Source: Pteria penguin (Eukaryota; Mollusca; Bivalvia; Pterioida; Pteriidae). Taken from it: a stretch of 64,000 nucleotides of DNA. The stretch is from assembly GCA_035048485.1 (NCBI GenBank), contig CM068581.1, forward strand, positions 63,589,393 to 63,653,392. The letters run 5' to 3'. Both the position numbers and the translations under genes were made by a program. The notes under the pieces were generated by a model. The model saw only the letters and a list, made by a program, of their open reading frames with translations. It was not told the DNA's origin and searched no databases. The number at the start of each line of letters is the position of its first letter. Within the stretch, counting starts at the first letter, position 1. This document shows positions 13,302-53,500 of the stretch, in pieces.

Positions 13302-14116
13302 TGTGTCTTAATCTCTGCATGGTAAAGAAATCAATTCACAGCAAATTAAACAGTATCGCAATACATTTTAACCAAAATGCGAACAACGAATTTGAACATA
13401 TGACGAATAGAAGAATTGAATCATTTGGTTCAATGAAGAAATAAACAGTTAATTCATTTGGAACTCTAAGTCGGAAGACTGAGATATTTACGTTATAATA
13501 AAATCAAGTCTGTCAATTATCATCAAACATAAATCTGAACATATAAATATTAGTAGCCCGGAATAATCCAGAAGCTAAAATCTATGATCCGTCGAGCTAG
13601 AAAACATAGATGGTAGACATATATCGTAAAGAAAAGATATAGAGAAGGGGATTGAAGCTTGAGAAAGAGGCGGAACAGGAAAGAAGAAAGTTGACGGCAC
13701 AGATGATGGGCAAGAAATGTTTAGGAGAAGCCAGGGATGAAACAAGTGGAGAGTCATACAGTCATGCTGCAACTCCCCCCTCCCCCCCCCCTTTTTTTCA
13801 TCTTCGTCATAAATATGATAACCAATTGAGTTCATTCCTTTGGCGAGAGAGTTAACATATACATATAGAGCTATTATTGTTTTGAATTTACATGACCTTA
13901 CAACTCCGTATACCTATATCCTTTAACAAGAATCCCATTTTTCCCCATATCAGTAAAACACTACATGAAGATAGCACTTGTTTACAGGAAAAATGAATTA
14001 GATTATTAAAACGTAATTATATTCTATTTCAATCAAACCTGAAATAATGTAATGTCATTTCGATAGAAATTAAACAATGCATATATTGGTGTATATCTAC
14101 AAGTACATTTCTTACC

Positions 14117-14198
14117 TATGTGTTCCGCACATGCATGCCTCTGTACGAATCAGTTATAGTCTATAAAGTCTATAAATAGAGCATACGCAGGGTCAATA

Positions 14199-14201
<3 letters not shown>
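14117..14201. promoter_or_regulatory. Possible divergent promoter of TIR copy 1 and the Cys-rich gene
   Basis: Plus-strand TATAAAG (14162) and TATAAATAG (14171) precede the signal exon. On the minus strand, ACATAG|gtaagaaa at about 14117 is a good donor for a non-coding first exon of TIR copy 1. It would splice to the acceptor near 13315. This is inference from signals only. Confidence 0.35.
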
Positions 14202-40563
<26,362 letters not shown>

Positions 40564-40687
40564 TCTTGTTCACATCGATAGAAGATTCTGCACATCCATC
40601 AACATGTTGTCGTTGAATACAAACATCTGATAATACTAGCTTCATTGTAGGAGTGTGATTGTACGACAGTTTTCCTTTTTGCACTTG

Positions 40688-41125
40688 CAGGGGCGTTGCT
40701 AGAAATATTCAATGTGCACGCGAAGAAAGCTTCTCACGTGGCGCGTGCAGCTCTGAGAGGGGGATGGGATCACCCTCTCTTGCAAGTGGGGGTTCGAGGG
40801 TCTACCCCGAGAAAATTTTGTAAAATTCAATGCAAAGTCGTGCTTTCTGGACCACATCTACATTTATACTATTTTTGTCATAAGAAATGACGTTTAATAT
40901 TGAAGAATATGTGTCGAACACAATAAAAGCTGAACTTGAATCTACCTTTTTTTACATTAATGTCTTTTTGATTTTGAGAGAGCTGAAGATTACTGTTTTC
41001 ACAAATTGATTTAACACTTACGAGTTGTCATGTGATATGGATGCTTTTGAATCACATTTTATTTTTTTTTTGTCCTCGCGATTTGCACGCCATGGCGTGC
41101 TGGCTTATAGGCAGCTACGCCCCTG
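40688..41125. mobile_element. hAT-like MITE
   Basis: 438 bp with inverted ends CAGGGGCGTTGCTAG and CAGGGGCGTAGCTGC, flanked by ACTTG on both sides (40683-40687, 41126-41130). No coding capacity. It lies 125 bp after the stop of the Cys-rich gene. The 5-bp duplication is shorter than the 8 bp usual for hAT. Confidence 0.6.
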
Positions 41126-42769
41126 ACTTGAATATACATGTATATTTCTGCTGTTTTTTTTTATTTGTCGAACTCATTAATAAGGATAAAGGGTTGTAAT
41201 AAATTTATTAGATTTAATTTAAAATGATCGGTATGTAGTATCGAGAATAGTGTTTTCAAACGACTGTATTGATCTATATAATTGATTGATTTAGCAAAAG
41301 ACTGACATTCCAGTGAAAGCTTGCAATGAACTATCAGTAACAAGTTATTCAAGAAGTTTAGATTAGCCTGGGTATAGGTCATGTACGTATGAAACAAAAC
41401 AATTTAAAAACGTACATGGTTGCTTGCTGGTTGATAAGTGAACTGTTGTATACCAATCGGACAGACAACAAAACCATTTGGGACTATAAATTGGTAATAT
41501 CGTGGCTCTGCTGTTCATTAGTCTAACATTTTTGTTATGATTTAGATAGATAAACGATGTACAAAACGGTATACCTTTTCATGTTGCAGTTTTGATTTCA
41601 AGACGATGTTTGGATATATAGTAAAACTGATTTGGTTGGTGACGTTGTAAATTTTGTGATATTTTTAGAAGAGGTCATGCCATGATTTTAATCAATTGTC
41701 AGGTTTTTGGCCTGATATTTTCGAATTTTAGTCCCAGGCAGAGATATAGTACACAAAATACACTTCAAGTTTTCATTTGAACACTTGTAAACCTGTGCGG
41801 TTATGGAAATTGAAAATAGACATACATGTAGTGAATATTCATTTACGAACCTATATATGTTTAAATATATTCATGGAAATGTTGTAACGCCATTTCCACG
41901 TGATTAAATGGGAAATTCTACTAAAATGGCTAAATCGGCATGAAGTCATCATTTTATAGTCATATTGCATTTATGTAAAAACTTCTCATTCCAATTTCAT
42001 TTCTGTCATATTCTGCGCTACTGAAGTTTACCAAGGCTAATGCCCCATTTAAACTGAATTTTGGCTAGAATTAAAAGATAATACTGTCGGTGTGTCCGAT
42101 AATGTTATTTTTGATCCGACTAAATTGTTCATATTGTCTAAACAAGTTTCCATAACCACTTCGGTTACAAACCGAACACCTCATCCACTAAACCACATCA
42201 GCTTATGATGCTATGTATTAAGTATCACTTACTAATACAAATGAGTCCATTTGTATGAAGCTCCACGGCATGGATTTTGACACAGATCTTAACAGAAAAT
42301 ACACATTGTTTGTAGAAACTATGTGTGACATGTATACTTTTCTTGATATAAAACATAAATGAATAAAACGTGTAATGTATTTGAATAGACTCTTTCGCCT
42401 TAACTGTGTAACTCACGTTTTGGTTGACAAGTGGTAAAGTTTCTAGAAAAATTTGTGTCATACTAAAAAGAATGATTGTCTCTAACGTTATTTTGCTGGA
42501 AATTTAATAGTGGTTATTTTACCAACCAAAATGTCTGTACCGCATATAGGTAAAAGGGTCAATTAAAGATATTATTAGTGATTATTGCGTTTAAAATGTT
42601 AAGACTACAATGACTTATTGACACAGTAGCTATGCTGCCGCATCACATTGGAAAAAGTGTGTTCGGTGACATGTATTTATCAGATTACTAAATAAGATTG
42701 TCTCATTCTTTAAAATAAAATATTTTATGTACATTTTCTAAATTTGTTTTTATTTGTATTTTCTGCATT

Positions 42770-42975
42770 TTTGTACGTAAACTTCGAAGAAGTACTGAAA
42801 GATTAACCACATCTCGAAGCTCATGGAATAAAAGGACAATATCATGTATAATGTCATATTCTGACAAATGCCAATCTCAACGTATTTGAGATGAGATAAG
42901 GTGTCCGGGAGGAGTAAGCGTCCCCTTCTTGCAGTAGCAATAGTCCTGCAACAACTCTCCATGTCCAGGAAGTAT
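42770..42975 (+). repeat. Dispersed repeat R2, second copy
   Basis: Parallels 7385-7600: aaggacaatatcatgtataatg and the core ggtgtccgggaggagtaagc. Confidence 0.75.
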
Positions 42976-43702
42976 ATACATATGAATTTGATTATGATTC
43001 CTCATACGTGAACATACATGAGGTAAATATCAAAACAAGACTTTGATTATTAGTCTGTTTCAGCATTTAAACTGATAAATGATCATATATGTACATAACA
43101 TTTGCATGGATGTTATTCAATTTCAATATCTTTTTAATAAGGCATGTTGTTAATAGGAAAGATAAAAAGTTATAGGGAATATTATTGAATTGTAGAGTTA
43201 CCAGGACAATATATATTACACCAAGTGTAAGGTCTTCTTATGCAGGAATGAAAGTATCAGTCCTTCAAAACAATGAAATGTTCAGCGGACTAACACAGAG
43301 GTCGCTTACAGAGTCTATAAAACTTGGGAATGCCAGATACTCACTACTGAAGTATCAATACAATAGGTATTCTAGTTAAGAAGAAACGATTAGACTAAAT
43401 GATAAATTTCCGTAGTTTATTCCTATTATATAGTTTAGTTTAAACAGTATTTATTGATGAAAGTGCATGAGAAATATTTACAAACAATAAGAGATAAGGA
43501 TCGGACAACAAGGAAATTTTCTTATATAAAGCCCTTTCCTTAATATATATTTCTAATATATAACAGAATTCATTATAATTCTGTGCATGTACAATCTTTA
43601 AAAAAACAATGCTGCCATGTTGACAACTTCATTATATCAATGAATTATCAAAAATATGACTAGAACTGAGGGAAGTGGGGTATAATACAATATATAATAT
43701 AA

Positions 43703-43706
<4 letters not shown>

Positions 43707-43770
<64 letters not shown>
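43707..43770. repeat. (GT)n microsatellite
   Basis: Uninterrupted GT repeat of about 64 bp. Confidence 0.95.
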
Positions 43771-43771
<1 letters not shown>

Positions 43772-44564
43772 TAAAATGAAATTCAATAAAATTCATTGCT
43801 ATGAATGGATTGTTAAATAGACGAATAAGATGTTATGAAAGTATTTTTTCTTTTGAAAGAATTTTTGAAAAAATTTGAAAGTATTTTTTATTTTTTCAGT
43901 TGTTTGTGCCGGACTTTACTAGTAGACGTAAAACACAGTTATTTCTGGTATCAACGAAGTAACAATTGTTTTATGAAATAAACAGTTGAAAAAATCCGTA
44001 CTTACACAATATCGACACAGTTAAATTTCTATAAACAAGTAATGATTATTACACAACTTAAAGCAAACGGTACAAAAGGTAGATACGAAAAATATATGGT
44101 AAGTGTAACATGTATGAATTTCAAATTGAACATGACGTAAATGAATCGTAAATTTCGATTTTTTTTAATACAGGATAAAATTATATCAATGAATAGTAAT
44201 TTCTTTGGAAAATATCTCGCATTTTCCCCGTCACGCTCTTGTGGAAATTTCAATGAAAATGCATTTCATTATTATTAGTAATGAAACCAGTACCGATATC
44301 AATGATATCATAAATGATAATAATAATAATAATAATTTCAACCCAAATATTTATAAAGGATTCTTAAACAATTCAAGTATTGTTGCAACTTTTGCCCAAT
44401 CCTGTTAATTTAATCGAAACAAAACATGTTGAAACTAATGAATAATAAGCAAGTATAATGCAGATCTATAGCAGGTGTCAAATCAGTTGCTCGCCCATCG
44501 CATATCAACGAATTTGTATATACTTGTTTCCTTTTTCTGTTCTTCTTTAAATCGTGTAATGCTT

Positions 44565-47500
44565 TCATATTATAATTTCGTCTATTACTAGTTGACAAAG
44601 ACATGCTTTCTGTCTGAATGAATTGTGTCGATTCATGAAAGATGTAGGAAGTAATTTCCAGTTCACAAGCCTTTGGTTGCTTTTTCGTAAGAACGCCTCA
44701 ATGGCACTGTATGCAGCTTCCTGTGGAATGGAAAGATTTCAATTTGCTTAAAATTAAAACAATTTGTTTATTTTAGTTTACGTCAGGTCGAGAATGTTTC
44801 GCTTACACTACAACGGAATGTACTAGATACATTACAAAGCACTTCAAAAATAATTCGCTTACACACATAGCGACATGTTTGATACACTAGAAAGTACAAA
44901 TCCAAGATATTGTTCCGAAATCCACAACTCGAGGTCGAAGAGTCACGACAATACATATGGAAATATAATATAAACAATCACGAACCAAAACAGAGATGGA
45001 ATCAGGTGCCATGGAGGAGTAAGCATCCCCTGCAGACCGGTCACACCCGTCATGATGCCATAAGTATAAGCGAAATACTATTATTCGCTGTCACAGAATA
45101 AGGAAACGTCATAAGCAGTAAGAATACTGCTGTATAGTATAGATAATACAGATGGTTTAGTTACTGTGAAATAAGGAAGTCAACATGTCAGACAACGATA
45201 CATCATATGAGCAAATAAGGTCTTTATAACGACTGCAAAATTTGCGGAATGTTGACATAAGTCTTGATGTCTCATATCCTTGTTTGAGTAAATTTTCTCC
45301 TAGTAATTGGCTTCGATAAATGAAAGAGCAATACTCAGATGACGCTCGCGCATATTGAATCAATTTGGATACATAAACACCGTACGCAGATGATAAAGGA
45401 ATGTTGCTACTAGAGTGTATGGGAAGTTAACAATGGGGAAACTAAAGTCATCACGTTTGTCATAAATTGAAGTAGTAAGTTTACCATATCGGTCGACATC
45501 AAAAAGTAGATCTAATTATGAAGCACACGAATTGGATATTGTAGTGTCCTTAATTTGAAGTTCCTTTGGATATATATTGATAAATATATTGATAAAACCC
45601 GACATATTTCCGTGCATGGTCAATTACAAACCTAATAACTAATAATGTCATGTTACTAGGTAATACTTTGTCTAGTGTCTGTCTCACTGTGTCTGTCTGT
45701 TTGTCTGATAGTCCTGAATCACACTTTTAAAAGTATCAAAGCTACTGAGGGCTACATGTGTTTTCTTGACAGACGTATTTCGTAAGGTAACACTTTGTTC
45801 AGCGTCCGTCTCACTGTATATGTCTGCCAGTCTGTCTGTCTGTCTGTCTGATAGGAATCACACTTGGTTATTGAAGGCTAAATGTGATTTCTTGATTTCG
45901 TTACCAATTGCAAGAGAAACATGAAGATTTCACGTCCACTGCTGGTTGATGACAATTTTTTCCGAAGTCTGTCTGTATGGTTGTCTGCTTAGTGTCAGAG
46001 TATTATTACAGCTAGCTATTGCAGGCGACATAGAAATATGTTTTCAAGAGTAACCTTAGTATTTCTTCAGCTTTCGGTATAATAAACAATTCATTGCCCA
46101 AGTTGGAGAGAGACATGAAGATTTGTTCAACCCCAAAAAAATCATGTCTCCCTCGGAGTTTTCTCGGACCTCAGATGACGTCATCACAATGAAAAATTGT
46201 GTTATGTGGAAAGGTGAGTTTCAAATGCATTTCCTATTTGGGTAAGGATCTGACGTCAATAATATTGTGACGTCAAAAATTCGGTCTTTTCGTTATACAG
46301 ATTTATTTCCCATAAGCGGTATCTGAGGTCAAATCATTGTGACGTCATACACTTTCTATATGGTTTCCCGTAATTTTACAACGGTTTCTATAGAACTGAT
46401 TGACGTCAAAATAGTTTGACGTCTGACACCCGCTCATATGGAAATAATTCTGTATAACGAAAACACCCCATTTCAAAAGCCTATAAAAGCGTAATTTCAG
46501 TCTGTCATTTCTCGTATTTTGCATCAGTTTACATAGATTTAGTATTGGTTTACATCACAGACTTTCTACGCCGTATACACTCTTAGCCAAACATTACTAC
46601 GCCGTATACATACTCAGCCAAACATTACTACGCCGTATGCATACTCAGCCCAGCATTACTACAACGTATACACTCAGACCAACAATACTACGCCGTATAC
46701 ATACTCAGCCTATCATTACTACGCCGTATACATACTCAACCCAACATTACTACGCCGTATACATACTCAACCCAACATTACTACGCCGTATACCCACTCA
46801 GCCAAACATTAGTACGCCGTATACATACTCATCCTATCATTACTACATTGTATACATACTCATCCTATCATTACTACGTTGTATACATACTCAGCCCAAC
46901 ATTACTACGCCGTGTACATACTCAGCCCAATATTAGTATGCCGTATACGTACTCAGCCCAACATTTCTACGCCGTATACATACTCAGTCCAACATTTCTA
47001 CGCCTTATACATACTCAGTCCATTATTACTACACCGTATACATACTCAGCCCAACATTACTGCGTCGTATACACACTTACTCCAACATTACTTCAACGTA
47101 TACATTATCAGTCCAACTTTACTACGCCGTATACATACTCAGCCCAACATTCCTGTGCCGTACATATACTCAGCCCAACATAACTACGCCGTATACACAC
47201 TCAGCTCAACATTACTGCGCCGTATACAAACTCATCCGAACGTTGCTTCTCCGTGTACATACTCAACCCAACATTGCTACCCCGTATACATACTCAGACC
47301 AACATTACGACGACGTATAAATACTCAGCCCAACATTACTACGCCGTATACATACTCAGCTTAACATTATTACGTTGTATACATACTCAGTCCCAACATT
47401 ACTACGCCGTGTACATACTCAGCCAAACATTAGTACGCCGTATACTTACTCAGCCCAACATTACTACGCCGTATACATACTCAGTCCAACATTACTACTC

Positions 47501-50500
47501 CGTATACATACTCAGTCTGAATTACTACGCCGTATACATACTCAGTCTAACATTGCTACGCCGTATACGTACTAAACCCAACATTACTACGCCGTATACG
47601 TACTAAACCCAACATTACTACGCCGTATACATACTCAGCCCAACATTGCTACGCCGTATACAAACTCAGCCCAATATTACTACGCCGTATACATACTAAA
47701 CCCAACATTACTACTTCGTATACACACTCAGACCAACATTACGACGCCCTATACATACTCAGCCTAACATTACCACGCCGAATACATTCTCAGCCTAACT
47801 TTACTCACCCTATCATTACTACACAGTATACATACTCAGCCCAACATTACTGCGCCGTATACGTACTCAACCCAACATTACTACGTCGTATACATACTCA
47901 GACCAACATTACGACGCCGTATACATACTCGACCCAACATTACTACGCCGTATACACACTCAGCCAAACATTAGTACGCCGTATACATACTCAGCCCAAC
48001 ATTACTACGCCGTATACATACTCAACCCAACATTACTACGCCGTACATACTTATTCAGCCCAACATTACCACGCCGTAAACATACTCATCCCAACGTTGC
48101 TTCTCCGTATTCATACTCAGCCCAACATTACTACGCCGTATACATACTCAACCCAGCATTACTACGCCGTATACATATTCAGCCTAAAATTACTACGCCG
48201 TATACATTCTCAGCCTAATTTTACTACGCCGTATACATAAATGTACTCAGCCCAACATTACTACGCCGTATACATACTCAACCCAACATTACTACGCCGT
48301 ATACATACTCAACCCAACATTACTACGCCGTATACATACTCAACCCAACATAACTACGCCGTATACCCACTCAGCCAAACATTAGTACGCCGTATACATA
48401 CTCAGCCCAACATTACCATGCCATATACATACTAAGCCCAACATTAATACGCCGTATAGGTACTCAACCCAACATTACTGCGCCGTATACATACTCAGAC
48501 CAACATTACTACGCCGTATACATACTCAGCCCAACATTACTACGCCTTATACACACTCAACCCAACTTTACTACGCCGTATACATACTCAGCCTATCATT
48601 ACTACGCCGTATACATACTCAACCCAACATTACTACGCCGTATACATACTCAACCCAACATTACTAGGCCGTATACCCACTCAGCCAAACATTAGTACGC
48701 CGTATACATACTCAGCCCAACATTACCATGCCATATACATACTAAGCCCAACATTAATACGCCGTATAGGTACTCAACCCAACATTACTGCGCCGTATAC
48801 ATACTCAGACCAACATTACTACGCCGTATACATACTCAACCCAACATTACTACGCCGTATACCCACTCAGCCAAACATTAGTATACATACTCAGCCCAAC
48901 ATTACCATGCCATATACATACTAAGCCCAACATTAATACGCCGTATAGGTACTCAACCCAACATTACTGCGCCGTATACATACTCAGACCAACATTACTA
49001 CGCCGTATACATACTCAGCCCAACATTACTACGCCTTATACATACTCAACCCAACTTTACTACGCCGTATACATACTCAGCCTATCATTACTACGCCGTA
49101 TACATACTCAACCCAACATTACTACGCCGTATACATACTCATCCCAACGTTGCTTCTCAGTATTCATACTCAGCTCAACATTACTACGCCGTATACATAC
49201 TCAACCCAACTTTACTACGCCGTATACATACTCAGCCTAATATTACTACGCCGTATACATACTCAGACCAACATTACTACGCCGTATACATACTCATCCT
49301 ATCATTACTACGTTGTATACATACTCAGCCCAACATTACTACGCCGTGTACATACTCAGCCCAATATTAGTACGCCGTATACGTACTCAGCCCAACATTT
49401 CTACGCCGTATACATACTCAGTCCAACATGTCTACGCTTTATACATACTCAGTCCATTATTACTACACCGTATACATACTCAGTCCACATTACTGCGTTG
49501 TATACACACTTGTTCCAACATTACTACACCGTATACATTATCAGTCCAACTTTACTACGCCGTATACATACTCAGCCCAACATTACTACGCCGTATACAT
49601 ACTCAGCCTAACATCACTACGCCGTATACAAACTCAGCCTAATATTACTACGCCGTATACATACTCAGCCCAACATTACTACGCCGTATACATACTCAGC
49701 CTAACATCACTACCCGTATACATACTCAGCCTAAACTACTACGCCGTTAACATACTCAATCCAACATTACTACGCCGTACACACATACTCAGCCCAACAT
49801 TACCACGCCGTACACATACTCATCCCAACGTTGCTTCTCCGTATTCATACTCAGCCTAATATTACTACGCCGTATACATACTCAGCCCAATATTACTACG
49901 CCGCGTTCATACTCAGCCCAATATTACTACGCCGTATACATATTCAGCCTAAAATTACTACGCCGTATACATTCTCAGCCTAATTTTACTACGCCGTATA
50001 CATAAATGTACTCAGCCCAACATTACTACGCCGTATACATACTCAACCCAACATTACTGCGCCGTATACATACTCAGACCAACATTACTACGCCGTATAC
50101 ATACTCAACCCAACATTACTACGCCGTATACCCACTCAGCCAAACATTAGTATACATACTCAGCCCAACATTACCATGCCATATACATACTAAGCCCAAC
50201 ATTAATACGCCGTATAGGTACTCAACCCAACATTACTGCGCCGTATACATACTCAGACCAACATTACTACGCCGTATACATACTCAGCCCAACATTACTA
50301 CGCCCTATACATACTCAACCCAACTTTACTACGCCGTATACATACTCAGCCTATCATTACTACGCCGTATACATACTCAACCCAACATTACTACGCCGTA
50401 TACATACTCATCCCAACATTACTAGGCCGTATACCTACTCATCCAAACATTACTACGCCGTATACATACTCAGCCCAACATTACAAAGCCTTATACATAC

Positions 50501-53500
50501 TCAACCCAACTTTACTACGCCGTATAGATACTCAACCTAACATTACTCCGCCGTATACATACTCAGACCAACATTACTACGCCGTATACATACTCAACCC
50601 AACATTACTACGCCGTATACCCACTCAGCCAAACATTACGTATACATACTCATCCCAACATTACCATGCCTTATACATACTCATCCCAACATTAATACGC
50701 CGTATACGTACTCAACCCAACATTACTGCGCCGTATACATACTCAGACCAACATTACTACGCCGTATACATACTCAGCCCAACATTACTACGCCCTATAC
50801 ATACTCAACCCAACTTTACTACGCCGTATACATACTCAGCCTATCATTACTACGCCGTATACATACTCAACCCAACATTACTACGCCGTATACATACTCA
50901 TCCCAACGTTGCTTCTCAGTATTTATACTCAGCTCAACATTACTACGCCGTATACATACTCAACCCAACTTTACTACGCCGTATACATACTCAGCCTAAT
51001 ATTACTACACCGTATACATACTCAGACCAACATTACTACGCCGTATACATACTCATCCTATCATTACTACGTTGTATACATACTCAGCCCAACATTACTA
51101 CGCCGTGTACATACTCAGCCCAATATTACTACGCCGTATACGTACTCAGCCCAACATTTCTACGCCGTATACATACTCAGTCCAACATGTCTACGCTTTA
51201 TACATACTCAGTCCATTATTACTACACCGTATACATACTCAGTCCACATTACTGCGTTGTATACACACTTATTCCAACATTACTACACCGTATACATTAT
51301 CAGTCCAACTTTACTACGCCGTATACATACTCAGCCAAACATTCCTACGCCGTACATATACTCAGCCCAACATAACTACGCCGTACACACTCAGCTCAAC
51401 ATTACTGCGCCGTATACAAACTCATCCCAACATTACGACGCCGAATAAATACTCAGCCGAACATAAGTACGCCGTATACGTACTCAACCCAACTTTACTA
51501 CGCCGTATACATACTCAGCCTATCATTACTACGCCGTATACAAACTCAACCCAAAATTACTACGCCGTATACATACTCAGCCCAAAGTTGCTTCGCAGTA
51601 TACATACTCAGCAAAAAATTACTACGCCGTATACATACTCAACCCAACATTACTACGCCGTATACATACTCAGCCCAACATTACTACGCCGTATACATAC
51701 TCAGCCCAACATTACTACGCCGTATACATACTCAGCCCAACATTACTACGCCGTATACATACTCAGCCCAATATTACTACGCCGTATACATACTCAGCCC
51801 AACATTACTTCGCCGTATACACACTCAGACCATTATTACGACGCCCTATACATACTCAGCCTAACATTACCACCCCGTATACATTCTCAGCCTAACTTTA
51901 CTCATCCTATCATTACTACACAGTATACATACTAAGCCCAATATTACTACGCCGTATACATATTCAGCCTAAAATTACTACGCCGTATACATTCTCAGCC
52001 TAATTTTACTACGCCGTATACATAAATGTACTCAGCCCAACATTACTACGCCGTATACATACTCAACCCAACATTACTACGCCGTATACATACTCAACCC
52101 AACATTACTACGCCGTATACATACTCAGCCCAACATTACCATGCCATATACATACTAAGCCCAACATTAATACGCCGTATAGGTACTCAACCCAACATTA
52201 CTGCGCCGTATACATACTCAGACCAACATTACTACGCCGTATACATACTCAGCCCAACATTACTACGCCTTATACATACTCAACCCAACTTTACTACGCC
52301 GTATACATACTCAGCCTATCATTACTACGCCGTATACATACTCAACCCAACATTACTACGCCGTATACATACTCATCCCAACGTTGCTTCTCAGTATTCA
52401 TACTCAGCTCAACATTACTACGCCGTATACATACTCAACCCAACTTTACTACGCCGTATACATACTCAGCCTAATATTACTACGCCGTATACATACTCAG
52501 ACCAACATTACTACGCCGTATACATACTCATCCTATCATTACTACGTTGTATACATACTCAGCCCAACATTACTACGCCGTGTACATACTCAGCCCAATA
52601 TTAGTACGCCGTATACGTACTCAGCCCAACATTTCTACGCCGTATACATACTCAGTCCAACATGTCTACGCTTTATACATACTCAGTCCATTATTACTAC
52701 ACCGTATACATACTCAGTCCACATTACTGCGTTGTATACACACTTGTTCCAACATTACTACACCGTATACATTATCAGTCCAACTTTACTACGCCGTATA
52801 CATACTCAGCCAAACATTCCTACGCCGTACATATACTCAGCCCAACATAACTACGCCGTACACACTCAGCTCAACATTACTGCGCCGTATACAAACTCAT
52901 CCCAACATTACGACGCCGAATAAATACTCAGCCGAACATTAGTACGCCGTATACGTACTCAACCCAACTTTACTACGCCGTATACATACTCAGCCTATCA
53001 TTACTACGCCGTATACATACTCAACCCAACATTACTACGCCGTATACATACTCATCCCAACGTTGCTTCTCAGTATTCATACTCAGCTCAACATTACTAC
53101 GCCGTATACATACTCAACCCAACATTACTACGCCGTATACATACTCAGCCCCACATTACTACGCCGTATACATACTCAGTCTAACATTACTACGCCGTAT
53201 ACGTACTACACCCAACATTGCTACGCCGTATACATACTCAGCCCAACATTACTACGCCGTATACAAACTCAGCCCAATATTACTACGCCGTATACATACT
53301 CAGCCCAACATTACTTCGCCGTATACACACTCAGACCATTATTACGACGCCCTATACATACTCAGCCTAACATTACCACCCCGTATACATTCTCAGCCTA
53401 ACTTTACTCATCCTATCATTACTACACAGTATACATACTAAGCCCAACATTACTGAGCCGTATACGTACTCAACCCAACATTACTACGTCGTATACATAC

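Larger units (their letters stand above)
41131..44564. other. Convergent intergenic region, no gene seen
   Basis: Separates the 3' end of the Cys-rich gene from the 3' end of TIR copy 2. Contains a SINE head remnant (42165-42203), an R2 copy and a GT microsatellite. Confidence 0.55.
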
